A stretch of DNA of 64,000 nucleotides from Ailurus styani (GCA_002007465.1 LNAC01000009.1:1690658-1754657); one strand, 5' to 3'; shown: positions 22,641 to 34,529, numbered from the stretch's first letter. Notes: generated from the letters alone by a model not told the origin. Translations and numbers: made by a program.

Positions 22641-22900
22641 TGAGCTCAGCCTCCTCCCACGCCCACGTCCCCCTTTCCACCGCCCCACGTGAATCCTCTG
22701 TTCACACCCGAGGAGCACCTGCTCCGGCGGAGCTCTCGGGCTGGGGCGTTCATTGGCTGTTGGCCAGCCTCCCATTGGCTGCCTGCAGTCGGGTGCTCGC
22801 CACTGTCCAATCAGCGGAGGCCGTAGGGGTCAGACCCAGGAATTGCCGGGGGGCTGCCTCCTTGGCGGAGGTGTGGCTGCTGTGTTTGGCCGGGGGGTAC
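22640..22900. promoter_or_regulatory. Candidate promoter/enhancer with three CCAAT boxes
   Basis: ATTGG at 22752-22756 and 22774-22778 (reverse CCAAT) and CCAAT at 22807-22811, the last in the strong NF-Y context CCAATCAGCG. Surrounding DNA is GC-rich with CpGs. No known gene starts here. Confidence 0.45.
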
Positions 22901-23229
22901 CGGGGGACCCCTTACAGGGGCTCAGGCAGGGCTCCCATTCTAGGCCTTGTCCGCTACATCGCCCCGTCTGGCTTCCAACCAGCTCATCGGGTTCCTGGGG
23001 GATCCAGCAAAAGCCCCCCTTTGTCCTCTGTACTTCTCACCTGATACACATCATTTGGATCCTTATCCTGTTGTGGGGTAATTAGTTCCTTACCAGTCTC
23101 CACTGGTCCTGGACGGATAATTCACGGAGCAGGGGTGGGGATGGACCTTCACGCATGCGTCTCCAGCCCCTGGGCTCGGGCTCTGGCTCTGGAACGAAAC
23201 GGGCGTGGCTGAATCTCAGTTGTTAAAAC

Positions 23230-23480
23230 AGCAGCAGCAGTGATAATTTACATTTAATGCCAGGCGCAATTCCACGTGTCACCTGGCTTATCTCAGGAAT
23301 CCTCCATGGAAGGTCTATCATCACGCCCATTTTAGAGATGGAGAAAGCGAGGCTGGGAGAGGCCAAGTGTGGTGCTCAGTTAGGAGGCAGTGGTACACGA
23401 CAGAAACCAGGTGCTTGTGCGCCTCCCTGCTCCTCAGCTGTAGAGCCATGGGGGCAGGTTACTTGGTTTCTCCAGACCTC
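23230..23480 (-). repeat. MIR
   Basis: 'cacgcccattttagagatgg' followed by 'agaaagcgaggctgggagag' is the MIR core read in reverse. Confidence 0.75.
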
Positions 23481-23499
23481 GTTTCCCCTTCTCCTAAAG

Positions 23500-24090
23500 T
23501 GGGGTAAGAAGATACATCAAAGAAAAAAATCAGCGCTTTTCAAACTGTAAAACTCAACCTCGAGGTCGGCTTTACTATCACAGATGGGAAGAGGAGTTTT
23601 GCTGTTCTTTCAGCAATAAATTGGGCTTTGCAGACTTGACCTTTAAGTCCAGCTTGCTTGAAATCAGCCCACGATTTGGGCACATACCTCAAGGACAGCT
23701 CCGACATCTTGATTCTCAGGTCATGGGATGGGAACTGAAGGCATATGCGTTTCATCTGAGGTTCTAATCACATCTGTGACCTTTGCGCCATGTGTCTTAA
23801 AGAAATAAAAAACCAGAAGGTTCTAGAAGACTCTATCGCACAGCAAGAGGTAAATGACATTAGCCCATCTCTTTATGGGGAGCGGCACCGTCCATGGTAG
23901 CAGCCGTCACGGGACGTGGGCCTTGAGTTCCCCCAACATGGTCAGTCCACGCGGAGATGCTCCAGGCCCACAAAATTCACATTGATTTTTAACCACTTAA
24001 TATGAAAAAAAAAATCTCATTCATAATTTAAAATATTAGCTACATATTAAAATGTTACTTTTGCTATATGGGGCTAGCTAAAAGATTATT
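23500..24090. other. Intergenic stretch, no gene seen
   Basis: AT-rich, no named repeat recognised. Confidence 0.35.
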
Positions 24091-24091
24091 A

Positions 24092-24510
24092 GGGTAGGCT
24101 GAATAATATCCCAAAGATACCCATTCCTAATTCCTGGAAGCTCTAAGTAAATGTTAGCTCATAGGGAAAAGGGGACTTTCTTTGCCATTGTGATGTGGTT
24201 GCGAATCCTGAGATGGGCAGATTGTCCGGGATTATCCAGGTAAACCCTAAATGTGGTCACACGTATCTTTTTAAGTGAGAAGCCAAGGGTGATTTACCCA
24301 GACACCCGGAGGCAGAGATGGGAGCGCTGTGGCCACAAGCCAGAGAATGCTGGCGTCATCAGGAGCTGGAGGGGGCAAGGAACGGTCTCCCCTGGACGCT
24401 GTGACGGCAAGTACAACCCTGCCAGCACCTTGGTTTCAGACTTGTGACCTCCAGAATTGTGAAAGACCGCATTTCTGTTCCTTTAAGTCACTGAGTTTCT
24501 GGTAACTTGA
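24092..24510 (+). repeat. MaLR-type LTR
   Basis: 'taggctgaataatatcccaa' through 'cgggattatccaggtaaacc' to 'ttaagtcactgagtttctgg' follows a widespread MaLR-like LTR pattern. The subfamily is not determined. A SINE follows its right end. Confidence 0.55.
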
Positions 24511-24703
24511 TTTTTTTTTAAGATTTTATTTTTTTATATATTTGAGTCAGAGAGAGACCATATGTGGGGAGGAGGGTCAGAGGGAGAGGGAGAAGCAGGC
24601 TCCCTACTGAGCAGGGAGCCCGAGGTGGGGCTCCATCCAGGATCCTGAGATCATGACCCGAGCCAAAGGCAGATGCTTAACGACCGAGCCACCCAGGCGC
24701 CTC
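24511..24703 (-). repeat. CAN-SINE, older
   Basis: Reverse SINE with 'gatcatgacccgagccaaag' and 'ccgagccacccaggcgcc'. Confidence 0.9.
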
Positions 24704-24867
24704 CGCAGATTAATTTCCAAATCGGCAGTATCCGCTGAATAAATCTTCAGACTTTGGCTGAATTCTACGAAGTAAGCCCTCTCTGGAGATCCAACCAGGA
24801 GCTACGCATGCTCTGTGCAGACAGAAACCCCTCTGAAAGCACAAGAAGGCACATGCGAGTGTCCTCG

Positions 24868-25080
24868 GGTGCTGTCACAAATGACCACAGACTGGGTGAC
24901 TGAGAACAACAGAACTGTACCCTCTCACGGTCCGGGAGGCCAGGGATCTGCAAGCAAGGTGCTGGCTGGGCCGGTTCATTGCCGAGGCTCCTCCTTGTGG
25001 CTGATCCTCTTCGTGGCTCTCTTCTGGTGGCTGCCGGGAAGCCTCGCCCCGCCCGGCGTGTGGCCACAAGGCTCCGGCCT
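24868..25080 (-). repeat. MaLR-type LTR fragment
   Basis: 'gtcacaaatgaccacagact' followed by 'gggtgactgagaacaacaga' is the reverse of the 3' end of MLT1/MST-type LTRs. Confidence 0.55.
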
Positions 25081-25239
25081 CCGCCTTCGGAGGGAGACTC
25101 GGAAGCCCTCTGTGTTTCGGAGTCTCCTTCCCCTTCCTCTTCCAGAGACACCGATCACTGGATCCGGAGTCCGCTTTCAGCGATGGTCTCATCTCGAGGT
25201 CCTCAACTTAAGTACCTCTGCAAAGACCCTGCGGTGCTT

Positions 25240-25625
25240 AATTTCCTGTGTCAACCTGACAGGCCCCGTGGGGCGCCCGGATGAAACATTAGTTCTGGGT
25301 GTGTTCGGGAGGGTGTTTCCAGATGAGATTAGCATTGAATCGGCAGACCCAGTACAAGGAGATTGCCCTTGCCAGGGTGGGTGGGCATCAGTCCCTCCGC
25401 CGGGAGTGAATGGAGCCCAGAGCACACGGCCTCACTGTGCCGCTGGGACATCTCTTCCCATTTCTTCCCGCCCTTGGACTGGGCTTCACACCATCGACTT
25501 CCCTGCAGTTTGCTGGTGGCAGAGCGTGCGTGGGCCTTCTCGGCCTCTGTAATGGCACGGTCATATGTATTGCTGTGATATATGTTTTGTTTTTCTGGAC
25601 TAATACAGACCCTATTTCCAAGTAA
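25240..25625 (+). repeat. Ancient interspersed repeat, family not named
   Basis: 'tgtgtcaacctgacaggccc', 'ggagggtgtttccagatgag' and 'ttctggactaatacagaccc' match a mammal-wide repeat that I recognise but cannot name securely (probably an ERVL-type LTR). Confidence 0.5.
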
Positions 25626-26034
25626 GGCCACATTCACAGATACCGTGGGTGAGGACTTGGACATATCTCTTTGGGGGACACTATTCGGTACACTACAGGC
25701 CTGTTACCTGGGTCTTTGCTGGAGACTGGGCTGCGGAGGGTGTCTGCTTCACAGCCGTGGGGTCCCCGGTTCAATCCCTCCACTCGTGACCTCTTTGCAA
25801 TGGTTGCTTTCCCTCCCACGAACCTCAGGAATCTTCTCTGAAAACCGAAGGTAAGGGACTTACCCCGCAATATTGGCATGAGACCACTTATTAGCTATGT
25901 GGCTGGTGAGTTAGTCAACTACTCCGTATCTCAGTTTTCTCATCTGTGAGGTGGGAAGAATCACAGGACCTATCTCAACCGGATGTTGAAGATAGTTATC
26001 ATTTCCCAGGAACATTGGGAACATTATACAAGGG

Positions 26035-26130
26035 TTGTTTTTCTTTCTTTCTCCTTTCCTTTCCTTTCCTTTTTCCTTTCCTTTCCTTTTTCCTTTCCTT
26101 TCCAGTATTTCTCTCTCTCTCTCTCTCTCT
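26035..26130 (+). repeat. Pyrimidine-rich microsatellite
   Basis: CTTT, CCTTT and CT units leading into the poly(T) side of a reverse SINE. Confidence 0.9.
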
Positions 26131-26276
26131 TTTAAAGATTTTATTTATTTATATGAGAGGGGAAAAAAAACACAAGCAGGGCTGGGGGCAGAGGCAAAGG
26201 GAGAGGAGCCCAGGGCCCTGGGATCATGACCTGAGCCGAAGGCAGATGCTTGGCTGAGTGAGCCACCCAGGCGCCC
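26131..26276 (-). repeat. CAN-SINE, internally shortened
   Basis: Reverse SINE lacking part of its body; ends 'gtgagccacccaggcgcccc'. Confidence 0.9.
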
Positions 26277-26277
26277 C

Positions 26278-26382
26278 TCTTTCTTTTTTTAAAGTCATCT
26301 CTACCAACGGTGTGGGGCTCAAACTCACAACCCCGAGATCAAGGGTCATATGTTCCACCGACTGAGCCAGCCAGGCACCCCT
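26278..26382 (-). repeat. Truncated old CAN-SINE head
   Basis: Second reverse element directly adjoining: 'aactcacaaccccgagatca' then 'gactgagccagccaggcacc', with no GA-rich body. Confidence 0.8.
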
Positions 26383-26399
26383 GTCCTAGTGTCGTTTAA

Positions 26400-27480
26400 A
26401 AAAAAAAGTACTGCATGACGCCTGGCCCAGAGGAAGCTGCTGTAGTTGTTCCTGTGTTACTTATGATAAGATGCTGTCACCTATTATATTAGATAGAGGT
26501 GATGAAAAGTTCTATCAAGCTCTGATGTTATCCTTCCTCTGGCTTTGAATCAGACACGCCTTCCTTACTCAGCTCAGGTTGAGCGACCCTGAGCTCAGAA
26601 TCAGGGCCAGCCCGGGGAGCCCCACCGGGTCCCACGTGCTCCATGTAAGGCGTCTCGGTCAGCAGCTTGAAACTCTCAATAACTTTGGAACAAGGGGCTT
26701 TGCATTTTCGTGTCGCACGGGGCCCCACAAATTATGTAGCCAGACCCGCTTGGCGTCACAGCCCACCCTGTGCTTGCGGCGATGAGGGGTCTCCAGCAAG
26801 GAGCGGTCGGTCTGTGCCACACGGGGTCCCTCCTAGAGGGGCCTTTACAAACCCGGTCACGCGGGGCTGGGAAAACACGGGATCTGAGAACGAGCTGGTT
26901 GGGGTTTTGCCTGGAAGAGGAGATTTAGGGTCGGCCTGGGGGTGTCTTCCAATTTTAAGGGCTGTGGGGAGGAGAAAGGAGCACGCGTGTCCCCTGTGGC
27001 CCCAATGGACAGATCTGGCTCAGCACCAGGAAGGAATTCTGCACAAGCGTTGTGCAAGAAGGAAACAGCTGGCTTGACTTCAAAACTTGGCTCTGCCTGA
27101 GGGGGTGAAGAGCCCAGGCTCTGGATGCTGATCGCTTCACCTCTGCCCAGATCTGTGTCCTTAGGTGAAGTCATTCATAGCCGCGAGCCCATTTCTCCAT
27201 GATGCAGGTGATGGCGCTGAAGATAAAACAAGGCAGGTTTATACAAAATGCACCTAAATGTGCCTCCCTCCCAGATCGCTGCCTGCTGTTGTCCTTGCTG
27301 TTATTGTTTATTATTATTACTGATGATGATGATGATGATGATTGGAAAGTAGTGAGTCCCCCCGACTGGCAGGGTTCAAGTTGAGACGGGCCATCACGGA
27401 GTGGCAGAGATGACCCCGGGCATCAGAGCTAATGGAGGAAGCACTTTGCCCCCTTAACCCTTTCAACCTCTGGCGCATTT
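26400..27480. other. Intergenic stretch, no gene seen
   Basis: Contains a short (GAT)n run at 27324-27342. No exon supported. Confidence 0.35.
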
Positions 27481-27507
27481 GGATGATTCATTGAAAAACC
27501 TGCAGTC

Positions 27508-27714
27508 GGGCGCCTGGGTGGCTCAGTGGGTTAAAGCCTCTGCCTTCGGCTCAGGTCATGATCCCAGGGTCCTGGGATCGAGGCCCGCATCGGGCTCCCT
27601 GCTCAGCAAGGAGCCTGCTTCCCCCTCTCTCTCTCTGCCTGCCTCTCTGCCTCCTTGTGATCTCTCTCCCTCTGTGAAATAAATAAATAAAATCTTTAAA
27701 AAAAAAAAAAAAAA
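27508..27714 (+). repeat. Young CAN-SINE
   Basis: Near-consensus with a perfect 15-base duplication GAAAAACCTGCAGTC at 27493-27507 and 27715-27729. Confidence 0.97.
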
Positions 27715-27729
27715 GAAAAACCTGCAGTC

Positions 27730-28540
27730 ATAAAACACTGTCTTTGTGACAAAGGCCCCACGGATAGAGGGTGGCACTTCTTGTGAAACTGATGAATTTT
27801 GGGGCCCGGGAAGCTGCTGTAGAGTGGGGACGGATCCCATCGTTCCTGCGTGGGAAAGTCCCGCCAGCTACCCACTGCGCCCCCACTGGCTGAACCTCGA
27901 TCCCGGGAACGCAAAGCTCCCCTCCAGGGCCGCCTAGGAAATGGGATCCTGATGTGCCTGAGAGCCGGACGCCGGAAAGGCCCAGGGGAAAGCAGCATCC
28001 GGGGGCGGGGAGCGTGTGCGCGGGGGTCTGGCTGCACCGGCAGCCTGGGCCTGGGTGGCTCTTGGCGCTCCCGGACCTGAGCCTCTGCCTGGAGCCACCC
28101 TTGGAAGGCCCGCGGCCTCTCTGGAAATGCCTTGGCAGAGGGGTTCGTGCTGAGACACACATTTCTCCTCTCCCTCGTCCCCCAGGCGCCTCTCCTGTCA
28201 GCTGCGTGCTGTCCCCAAAAGGCATCCAGGAAATGCTCCTGCCTGACCGCAGCTCCGGGCGCCCCGGAGTCAGGATCTGAGGCCCCGGGTCAGGGAGCAG
28301 CAGCTGGGCTCCGTCAGGGCCCGCACCGGGCCAGAGCGTGGAAGAGCCCCAGTGCGTTTCTCTCCGCGGAGCGGGAGAAGAGGATGGCCCAGAATTCACA
28401 GCACTCGGGCCCACATTCAGGCGGCCCATCTTTCAACAAATATTTAGTAAGTGCATCTCTGTGCCGACACCCCACCGGGCGCTCCCTGGGCGCACAGCAG
28501 CGAGGAAGCCAGCGGCCCAGTTTTTCTTTTCTCTTTCTCT
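27730..28540. other. GC-rich intergenic stretch
   Basis: CpG-containing, no repeat recognised, no splice-supported exon. Confidence 0.35.
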
Positions 28541-28544
28541 TTCC

Positions 28545-29115
28545 TACGTAAAGGTAAGCATCTTAAAGTGTCTGAGTTCTGTGGCACTACGTCCATTCAC
28601 ATTGCTGTGCGACCATCAGCATCATCTCTAAAACTTTCTTGTCTTCCGGAAAGAAAGCCCCAGCCCTGGGCGCCTGGGTGGCTCAGGGGGTTAAAGCCTC
28701 TGCCTTTGGCTCAGGTCATGATCTCAGGGTCCTGGGATCGAGGCCCGCATCGGGCTCCCTGCTGAGCAGGGAGCCTGCTTCCTCCTCTCTGCCTGCCTCT
28801 CTGCCTACTTGTAACCTCTCTCTGTCAAATAAATAAATAAAATATTAAAAAGAAAAAGAAAGCCCCAGCCCCATGCGCCTTAAACAGTCCCTCGCATTTG
28901 CCCTCCGCCTACAGCCTGTCAACCACCTATCCGCGTGGATTTGCCCATTCTGGACTTTTCTTATAAAGAGAATCATATGCTGTGCAGCCTCTTGTGTCTT
29001 GGCTTCTTAGCATCATGTCACCCGGGTTCATCTATGTCGTAGCCTGTGTTCGCACATCGGTCCTTCTGAAGGCCCAACAATGTTCTACTGGGTGGCTCCC
29101 AGTCTTTCCTCACCA
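28545..29115 (-). repeat. Old L1M 3' region split by a SINE
   Basis: 'gctgtgcgaccatcagcatc' left of the SINE, then 'gatttgcccattctggactt' and 'cttggcttcttagcatcatg' right of it: the reverse of L1M 3' sequence. Confidence 0.7.
28668..28854 (+). repeat. CAN-SINE
   Basis: Near-consensus element inside the old L1M, flanked by copies of AAAGAAAGCCCCAGCCC. Confidence 0.95.
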
Positions 29116-30140
29116 CTGGGCTTTCCAGCTGAGCAACCTTGCTATTCCTCACTCCCGAGACGGGAAGAGCTCCCTGGGAGGTTCTTGTCTCCGGGAGGCG
29201 TCCCAAAAGCAGAAGAACCTTACGTTACCCATTAAAGATTGCTGCTCCCTGAGTGCTTACCCCATACAGGCCTGCAGCGAGAACAGCACAGCCTCTGGGT
29301 CCAAGCTTGGCTGCAGGCCCCGGGGGCAGTGCAACCACCCACCTGGGCTGCAGGCCTCATATCTCTAAAATGGGTCTAAGAGTCTTATCTCTTTCAGGAA
29401 GATTAAATCCGCTAGCGTCTGTGATTAGGCTGGTGTTGGGTATGAGAACATTGCCCAAGGATCCCGTGACCAAATCACCCCGTCCGACTGTTGTCCTTAG
29501 GCGGGATGTCACCGTGCCTGAAGGACATCTTGGCCAACACCGGAATGGGCTTAGGGGCTAGGCCGGGCTTTAGAGCCCCGGGAAGCAGCCTGGCATGTAG
29601 CCCTAGATCAGCCTGGCTTGCTGATGGGCAACTTCTTGTGTTCACCATTTGTCCTTGTCAATAAATATCAGTGGCTGTGTCAATAAATATCACTGGCGGA
29701 TGAACGTTTTTGCGCTGCCAATGTGTAACCTAAGTAAATGTAAAGTCTCATCGTCTTTCTAATCCTCACCGACTGGGCATCAGAGGGGGGTTATGTTGTT
29801 CTGGCCCCAGCCTGATCCGCAGCCGGTCGCACTCAGAGACACACAGGCCTCTTCCCTGGCTCTGTGCCCGTCAGGAGGGGCGGCCAGGCATCCCTGGGCA
29901 GTCCAGGAGGTAGTCTCGCAGGAGTCAGGACCCACAACCCAACTCAGGAGCTTTTTACTTATCTTGGTCTAGATTCTTTTGGTTATAGAGAAAGGAATCC
30001 TATCCAAAGGAGCTTAATTCAAGTCAATAAATTATGGTTGGGTCTAGATGTCAGGCAGGGGACCAGCGCTTGTGGTTTATCGGCAAACAAAACCGAGACC
30101 CCTGGCCTAGGAAGCCAGATGTTAGACAGTAAGGATAATA
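29116..30140. other. Intergenic stretch, no gene seen
   Basis: A short direct repeat 'tgtcaataaatatca' occurs twice near 29656 and 29678. No exon supported. Confidence 0.35.
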
Positions 30141-30144
30141 CATA

Positions 30145-30620
30145 AATTATGTGGTGTGTCATCGAGTGAAATGAGCTATGGAAAGAAAAGAGAAAGCAGA
30201 GGCGGGGAAATGGCATCGGAAGGGCCACGGGTGGGAACAGGCTGTGGACGGGACAAAAAGGGTCGAGGGGCCTTGAGGAGCCCATATCTGAGCCAAGACT
30301 TGAAGGTGATTGTCTCTGCAGCAAATGCCTGGAGTGGGGGGAAGGGGATTCCAGGCAGAGCCACCAGCCAGAGTGGAGACCCAGATTAAAGACGGTGCCT
30401 GGCATGCACGAGGGCTAGCAAGGACAGTGCGGCTAGGCTGACTGAGTCAGTGGAGAAGGAATCCAGAGAGAACCAGATGGACACCAGATGGGTTGGGGCC
30501 ACGGGCCACTGTCCAAACTCTGGCTTTTACTCTAAGCGAGATGGGAGCAGTTTGGAGCCAAGGTCAAGCGTGATTTGACTGATGTTTTGTTTAAGCAAAG
30601 AAGGAAACTCCTAAACTCCC
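30145..30620 (+). repeat. Ancient interspersed repeat
   Basis: 'gagccaagacttgaaggtga', 'ggggattccaggcagagcca' and 'tggcttttactctaagcgag' match a common mammal-wide repeat (L2-related in my recollection); diverged. Confidence 0.5.
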
Positions 30621-30639
30621 AGGCCCTGGGGTGAGTCAG

Positions 30640-31480
30640 AGGTTGGGGCCTTGCTGCCTCTGGAATACGGCCCCTCCCCCTCCCGCGCAGGGAATAGGAA
30701 GAGTCTCGCGTGGCGTCAGGACCCTCCAAGACCCTGGACTCAGTCCTACAGCCAACAAGGGTCTGTCCAGCGGGGTCGCCGTAGAAACTCCCAGGGAAGG
30801 TCTCTGATTGGCTCTGCTTGGACCAATCACAGTGGCCCGATGCCAGGGACATTGTGATTGGCTTCCCTGGACCACGTGGCCACCCCACCCCAAGAAGAGG
30901 GGCTCTGGGATTGGCCGCGCCGCGCACATTCCAGACAAGAGGTGTCCGGTTCCCGAAAGGAACGTCGTGGGTTTCCCGGAAGAAGGTGGAAGGGAGAGGT
31001 GAGCTGGCCGCTGAAAACAACAGCCCTTCATGGAGCGGCTCATCCTGGACTCCTCAGGGGGTCCGGGGTGAGGGGGTCCGGCCCACGGAAGCGCGCACTG
31101 GCCCGTGTCTGCACCGCACCCCTTCCGCAGACCACACGCCGCATTGCACAAACAGCCCTCTGCAGGGCGAGGAGAAGGGGCTGCTGCCGCTCCGATGACT
31201 GCAGCGGGGGCTGACCTCAAACGTCACTGGAGCCGCACACAGGAACTGCCTTCTCTCGCCGCCTTGCCCCATCCCTGGCGGGAGAAAGGCCCGGCGACCG
31301 CCGCTGAGGTCAGGAGGAGCCAGTGGCCGAGGTGGGGCTGCTTCCTCCTCTCTCTTGAGCTCCTCTGAAGTCCCAGACAATGAAACAGCCCCCAGAGCTG
31401 GGTCTCTGATCCTCAGGAAATGCCGAGGAGGCTGAGCTGGAAGAAGGCTCCTCTTTGCTTTGGGATTGGACACGGTGACC
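30640..31480. promoter_or_regulatory. GC-rich candidate promoter with four CCAAT boxes and an E-box
   Basis: ATTGG at 30807-30811, 30857-30861 and 30910-30914, CCAAT at 30823-30827, and CACGTG at 30873-30878, followed by a CpG-bearing stretch to about 31350. Three of the boxes are spaced about 50 bases apart. This is a typical NF-Y plus E-box arrangement, but no gene known to me starts here; PTGES begins 4.8 kb further right. Confidence 0.5.
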
Positions 31481-31499
31481 AGAGAACTCTTGTGGGATT

Positions 31500-32590
31500 T
31501 TTGGGTTTTTGTTGTTGTTGTTACTGTTTTAGTTTTTTTTTTTTAACACAGTAAAGTCACAACTTCTGAAGATCCATCACAGCGAATTTTTACTGTAGTC
31601 ACCTGCGTGACCGTGACCGCAGCCCAGGGGTGATAAAAACACATTTTTTGACACCAGGGAGGCCTCCTCCTGGGCGCCCTCGGGGCTTCTCTCGCCTTCC
31701 CTGTTGTATTTCCCGTGATCCTCCGGGCCAGGCCCAGGCATCCCCACCCAGTCGGCTCACCCCCTGCAAGGGCGGGGGCACTTCTCTTCCAGGCAAAGCT
31801 CTCAGAGAAGGATCCCCCACCAGCAGCAGCACCAGAAACAACAGCGGCAGCTTCCACCGCTGCGGGAGGCTTTAGAGAAATTCTTGGCCAGAGATCAGAG
31901 AAGGGCTCGTCCTCCCTGCCAGGTCCTGGCTTGGCTGGTTCATTTCAGCAGACGATGAGGAAAAGATTCCTACCGTGAAGTTACGCACGTCACTCAGAAG
32001 GGTTTCCCCACAAAGTCCGTCTTATTTTTGGCTCCAGGTAAGGGTGGATAATCATCCACTCCTTGCCCACACTGGTTTTCCTAGCCTCTGCCCTTGAGGT
32101 TTCTGTCGTGGTTCAGAAGAACAAGCAGGACAGAGCCTGCTGCCTAGTCCAAGGAAGGGTGGATGCCCTGGGTCCCCTCTTGGGCTGCCCGTGGTCCACG
32201 ATTTTGGGAGTGGTGTAGCCTTGCACCGCTTGTGCGATTCCTTCAAACATACAGGCAGAGATAAAACATGATTCAGGACATCCCATACTTTCCATGTCCT
32301 GTCCCTGATCCTGACCTATCATTTATCTTGTGCGGCTGGGACAACCGGGGCTGGCGGCCCCATGTTCCAGAAACATGGGGGAAGGTTTATAAGCACATCA
32401 TTTGGCCAGATAATGGAAGGCTCGGAGCATAGCAAATGGACAAGCAATCCTCCCTCACCCCACTCCCCACCCCCAACCCACCACCCCAGTCACAAGGACA
32501 GGGATTTCCAAGAACCTCCCTCTTGGCAACCCAATCATCAACCCCATTTTGAGGAGGAGGAAACTGAGGCTCAGAGGCTCATAAGGTGAG
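31500..32590. other. Intergenic stretch, no gene seen
   Basis: A (TTG)n/poly(T) run lies near 31508-31545 and a MIR-like core near 32540-32585 ('gaggaggaaactgaggctca'). Confidence 0.4.
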
Positions 32591-32614
32591 GGCTTACTAT
32601 GTGCCCGGTGCTTT

Positions 32615-32799
32615 TCTTTTTAAAGATTTTATTTTTATTTATTTGACACAGAGAGAGAGATCACAAGGAAGCAGAGAGAGGAGGAAGCAGGCTCCCCGCT
32701 GAGCAGAGAGCTTGATGTGGGTCTCAATCCCAGGACCCTGAGATCATGACCTGAGCCTAAGGCAGAGGCTTTAACCCACTGAGCCACCCAGGTACCCCA
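32615..32799 (-). repeat. CAN-SINE
   Basis: Reverse SINE flanked by imperfect GTGCCCGGTGCTT / GTGCCCGGTCCTT. Confidence 0.94.
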
Positions 32800-33289
32800 G
32801 TGCCCGGTCCTTAATAATTAGACATGACTCGCTTCAGTTCTCTCAAATGCTGTGTGGAGTGACTATCAGCAGTGTGATGAAAAGTGTTCAGAGAAGGAAG
32901 CTGCTCGCCCAAGGCCACACAGCTTGCCATCACCAAGGGCTGGCTCTGGGATTCAGTGTCAGCTGAGTCTGGTTCCAGAGCCCCTGGCCAGTGTCTCTGC
33001 CCCCGCCCTGGGCAGTCTTTCCCTGGGTCTCTGCTGCTTTGGGACCTGCCCAGACTGATACTGCTGTCCCTCTGGGGAGGCCCAGCAGTGGAGAAGACAC
33101 CGAAAACTGATTTTTCCCTCCTGCCCACTGCCCCAGGGCACCTCCTAGCAAAGCAAGAAGTGCTGGCAAAACAAAAGGGACAAGATTTCATGCCTTTGCA
33201 AGGTCCTGCCCCAAACTCAGGAAAGAGGGTGGGGAGGGGGCACAGCAAGGTGAGGATCCCGAAGCAAGGGATTCAAAGAATCTGAGGGC

Positions 33290-33700
33290 ACAAACTGTTG
33301 ACGTTTTTTTTGTTGAAGAGCCGATGGAAGTTTTGGGAAGTTCCTGTAAATAATAAAACGATTTGCCTGGGAGTCTCCCAGAAAAGGCCAGGCATTCTCC
33401 GTTTCCTTGTGCTCTCCTTTATTGCACTTTGTAGATACCGTGGGTTTTTTGGTTGCTTTTTGGTTTTTTGTTTTTTTAACAAATTGAAGGTTTGTGGCAA
33501 CCCTTTGTTGAGCAAGTCTGTCGGCCCACTTTTCCAACAACGTTTGCTCACTTTGGGTCTGTGTGTCACATTTTGGTAATTCTCACGATTTTTCAAGCTT
33601 TTTCATTATTATTATATCTGTTATGGTGATCTGTGATCAGCGAGGATGACTCAGTGAAATCTAGGATGTTGGGTCACACTTTGTAGCAATAAAGTGTTTT
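33290..33700 (+). repeat. Ancient interspersed repeat, family not named
   Basis: 'ttattgcactttgtagatac', 'attgaaggtttgtggcaacc' and 'ttatggtgatctgtgatcag' match a widespread mammalian repeat whose name I cannot state securely. A SINE is inserted at its right end. Confidence 0.55.
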
Positions 33701-33703
33701 TTA

Positions 33704-33905
33704 GGGTGCCTGGGTGGCTCAGATGGTTGGGCGTCTGTCTTCAGCTCGGGTCGTGATCTCTGGGTCCTGCGATTGAGCCCCACGCTGGGCTCCCAGCTCC
33801 GCAGGGAGTCTGCTTCTCCTCTCCCTCTGCCTCTCCCCCTGCTCGTGCTCTCTCTGCCTCTGTCTCTCTCTCTCTCAAATGAAAAAAAAAATCTTTAAAA
33901 AAAAT
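33704..33905 (+). repeat. CAN-SINE, older
   Basis: Forward element with head 'gggtgcctgggtggctcaga' and a CT-rich body, flanked by AATAAAGTGTTTTTTA-like copies. Confidence 0.92.
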
Positions 33906-33924
33906 AATAAAGCATTTTTTAAAT

Positions 33925-34105
33925 GCTGCCAGTCTGTCTCAGTCAGTTAAGTGTCGGCCTTCCGCTCAGGTCATTGTCCTGGAGTCCCCAACCGAATCCC
34001 ACATCCAGCAACCTGCTCAGCGGGGAGACTCTTCTCCTTCTGTCCCTCACCCCACTCTCATGCTCTCTCTCTCAAATAAATAAAATAAAATCTTCAAAAA
34101 CTATT
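33925..34105 (+). repeat. CAN-SINE, diverged
   Basis: Second forward element right behind the first; the head is degraded, the tail AAATAAATAAAATAAAATC is intact. Confidence 0.85.
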
Positions 34106-34135
34106 TTTTAAATTAAGGTGCATATCCTCTTTTTT

Positions 34136-34321
34136 TTAAGATTTTATTTATTTATTTGACAGAGAGAGAGATCACAAGTAGGCAGAGAGGCAGGCAGAGG
34201 GAGAGGAGGAAGCAGGCTCCCCACTGAGCAGAAAGCCCGATGCGGGGCTCGATCCCAGGACCCTGAGATCATGACCTGAGCCGAAGGCAGAGGCTTTACC
34301 CACTGAGCCACCCAGGTGCCC
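34136..34321 (-). repeat. CAN-SINE
   Basis: Near-consensus reverse SINE flanked by GCATATCCTCTTTTTT copies (from 34120 and from 34322). Confidence 0.96.
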
Positions 34322-34529
34322 GCATATCCTCTTTTTTAGACACGATGTTCTCGCACACTTACCGGACTACAGTATAGTGTAAGCATAACTTTGACGTGCA
34401 CTGGGAAACAAAAAATAACCCATTTGAGCCACTTTGTTGTGATACTCGCGTTCTTGCAGTGGTTGGGAACCAAACCTGCAGCGTCCCCGAGGTCTGCCTG
34501 CCCAGAGGGGTACAGAACAAAATAGAAGA

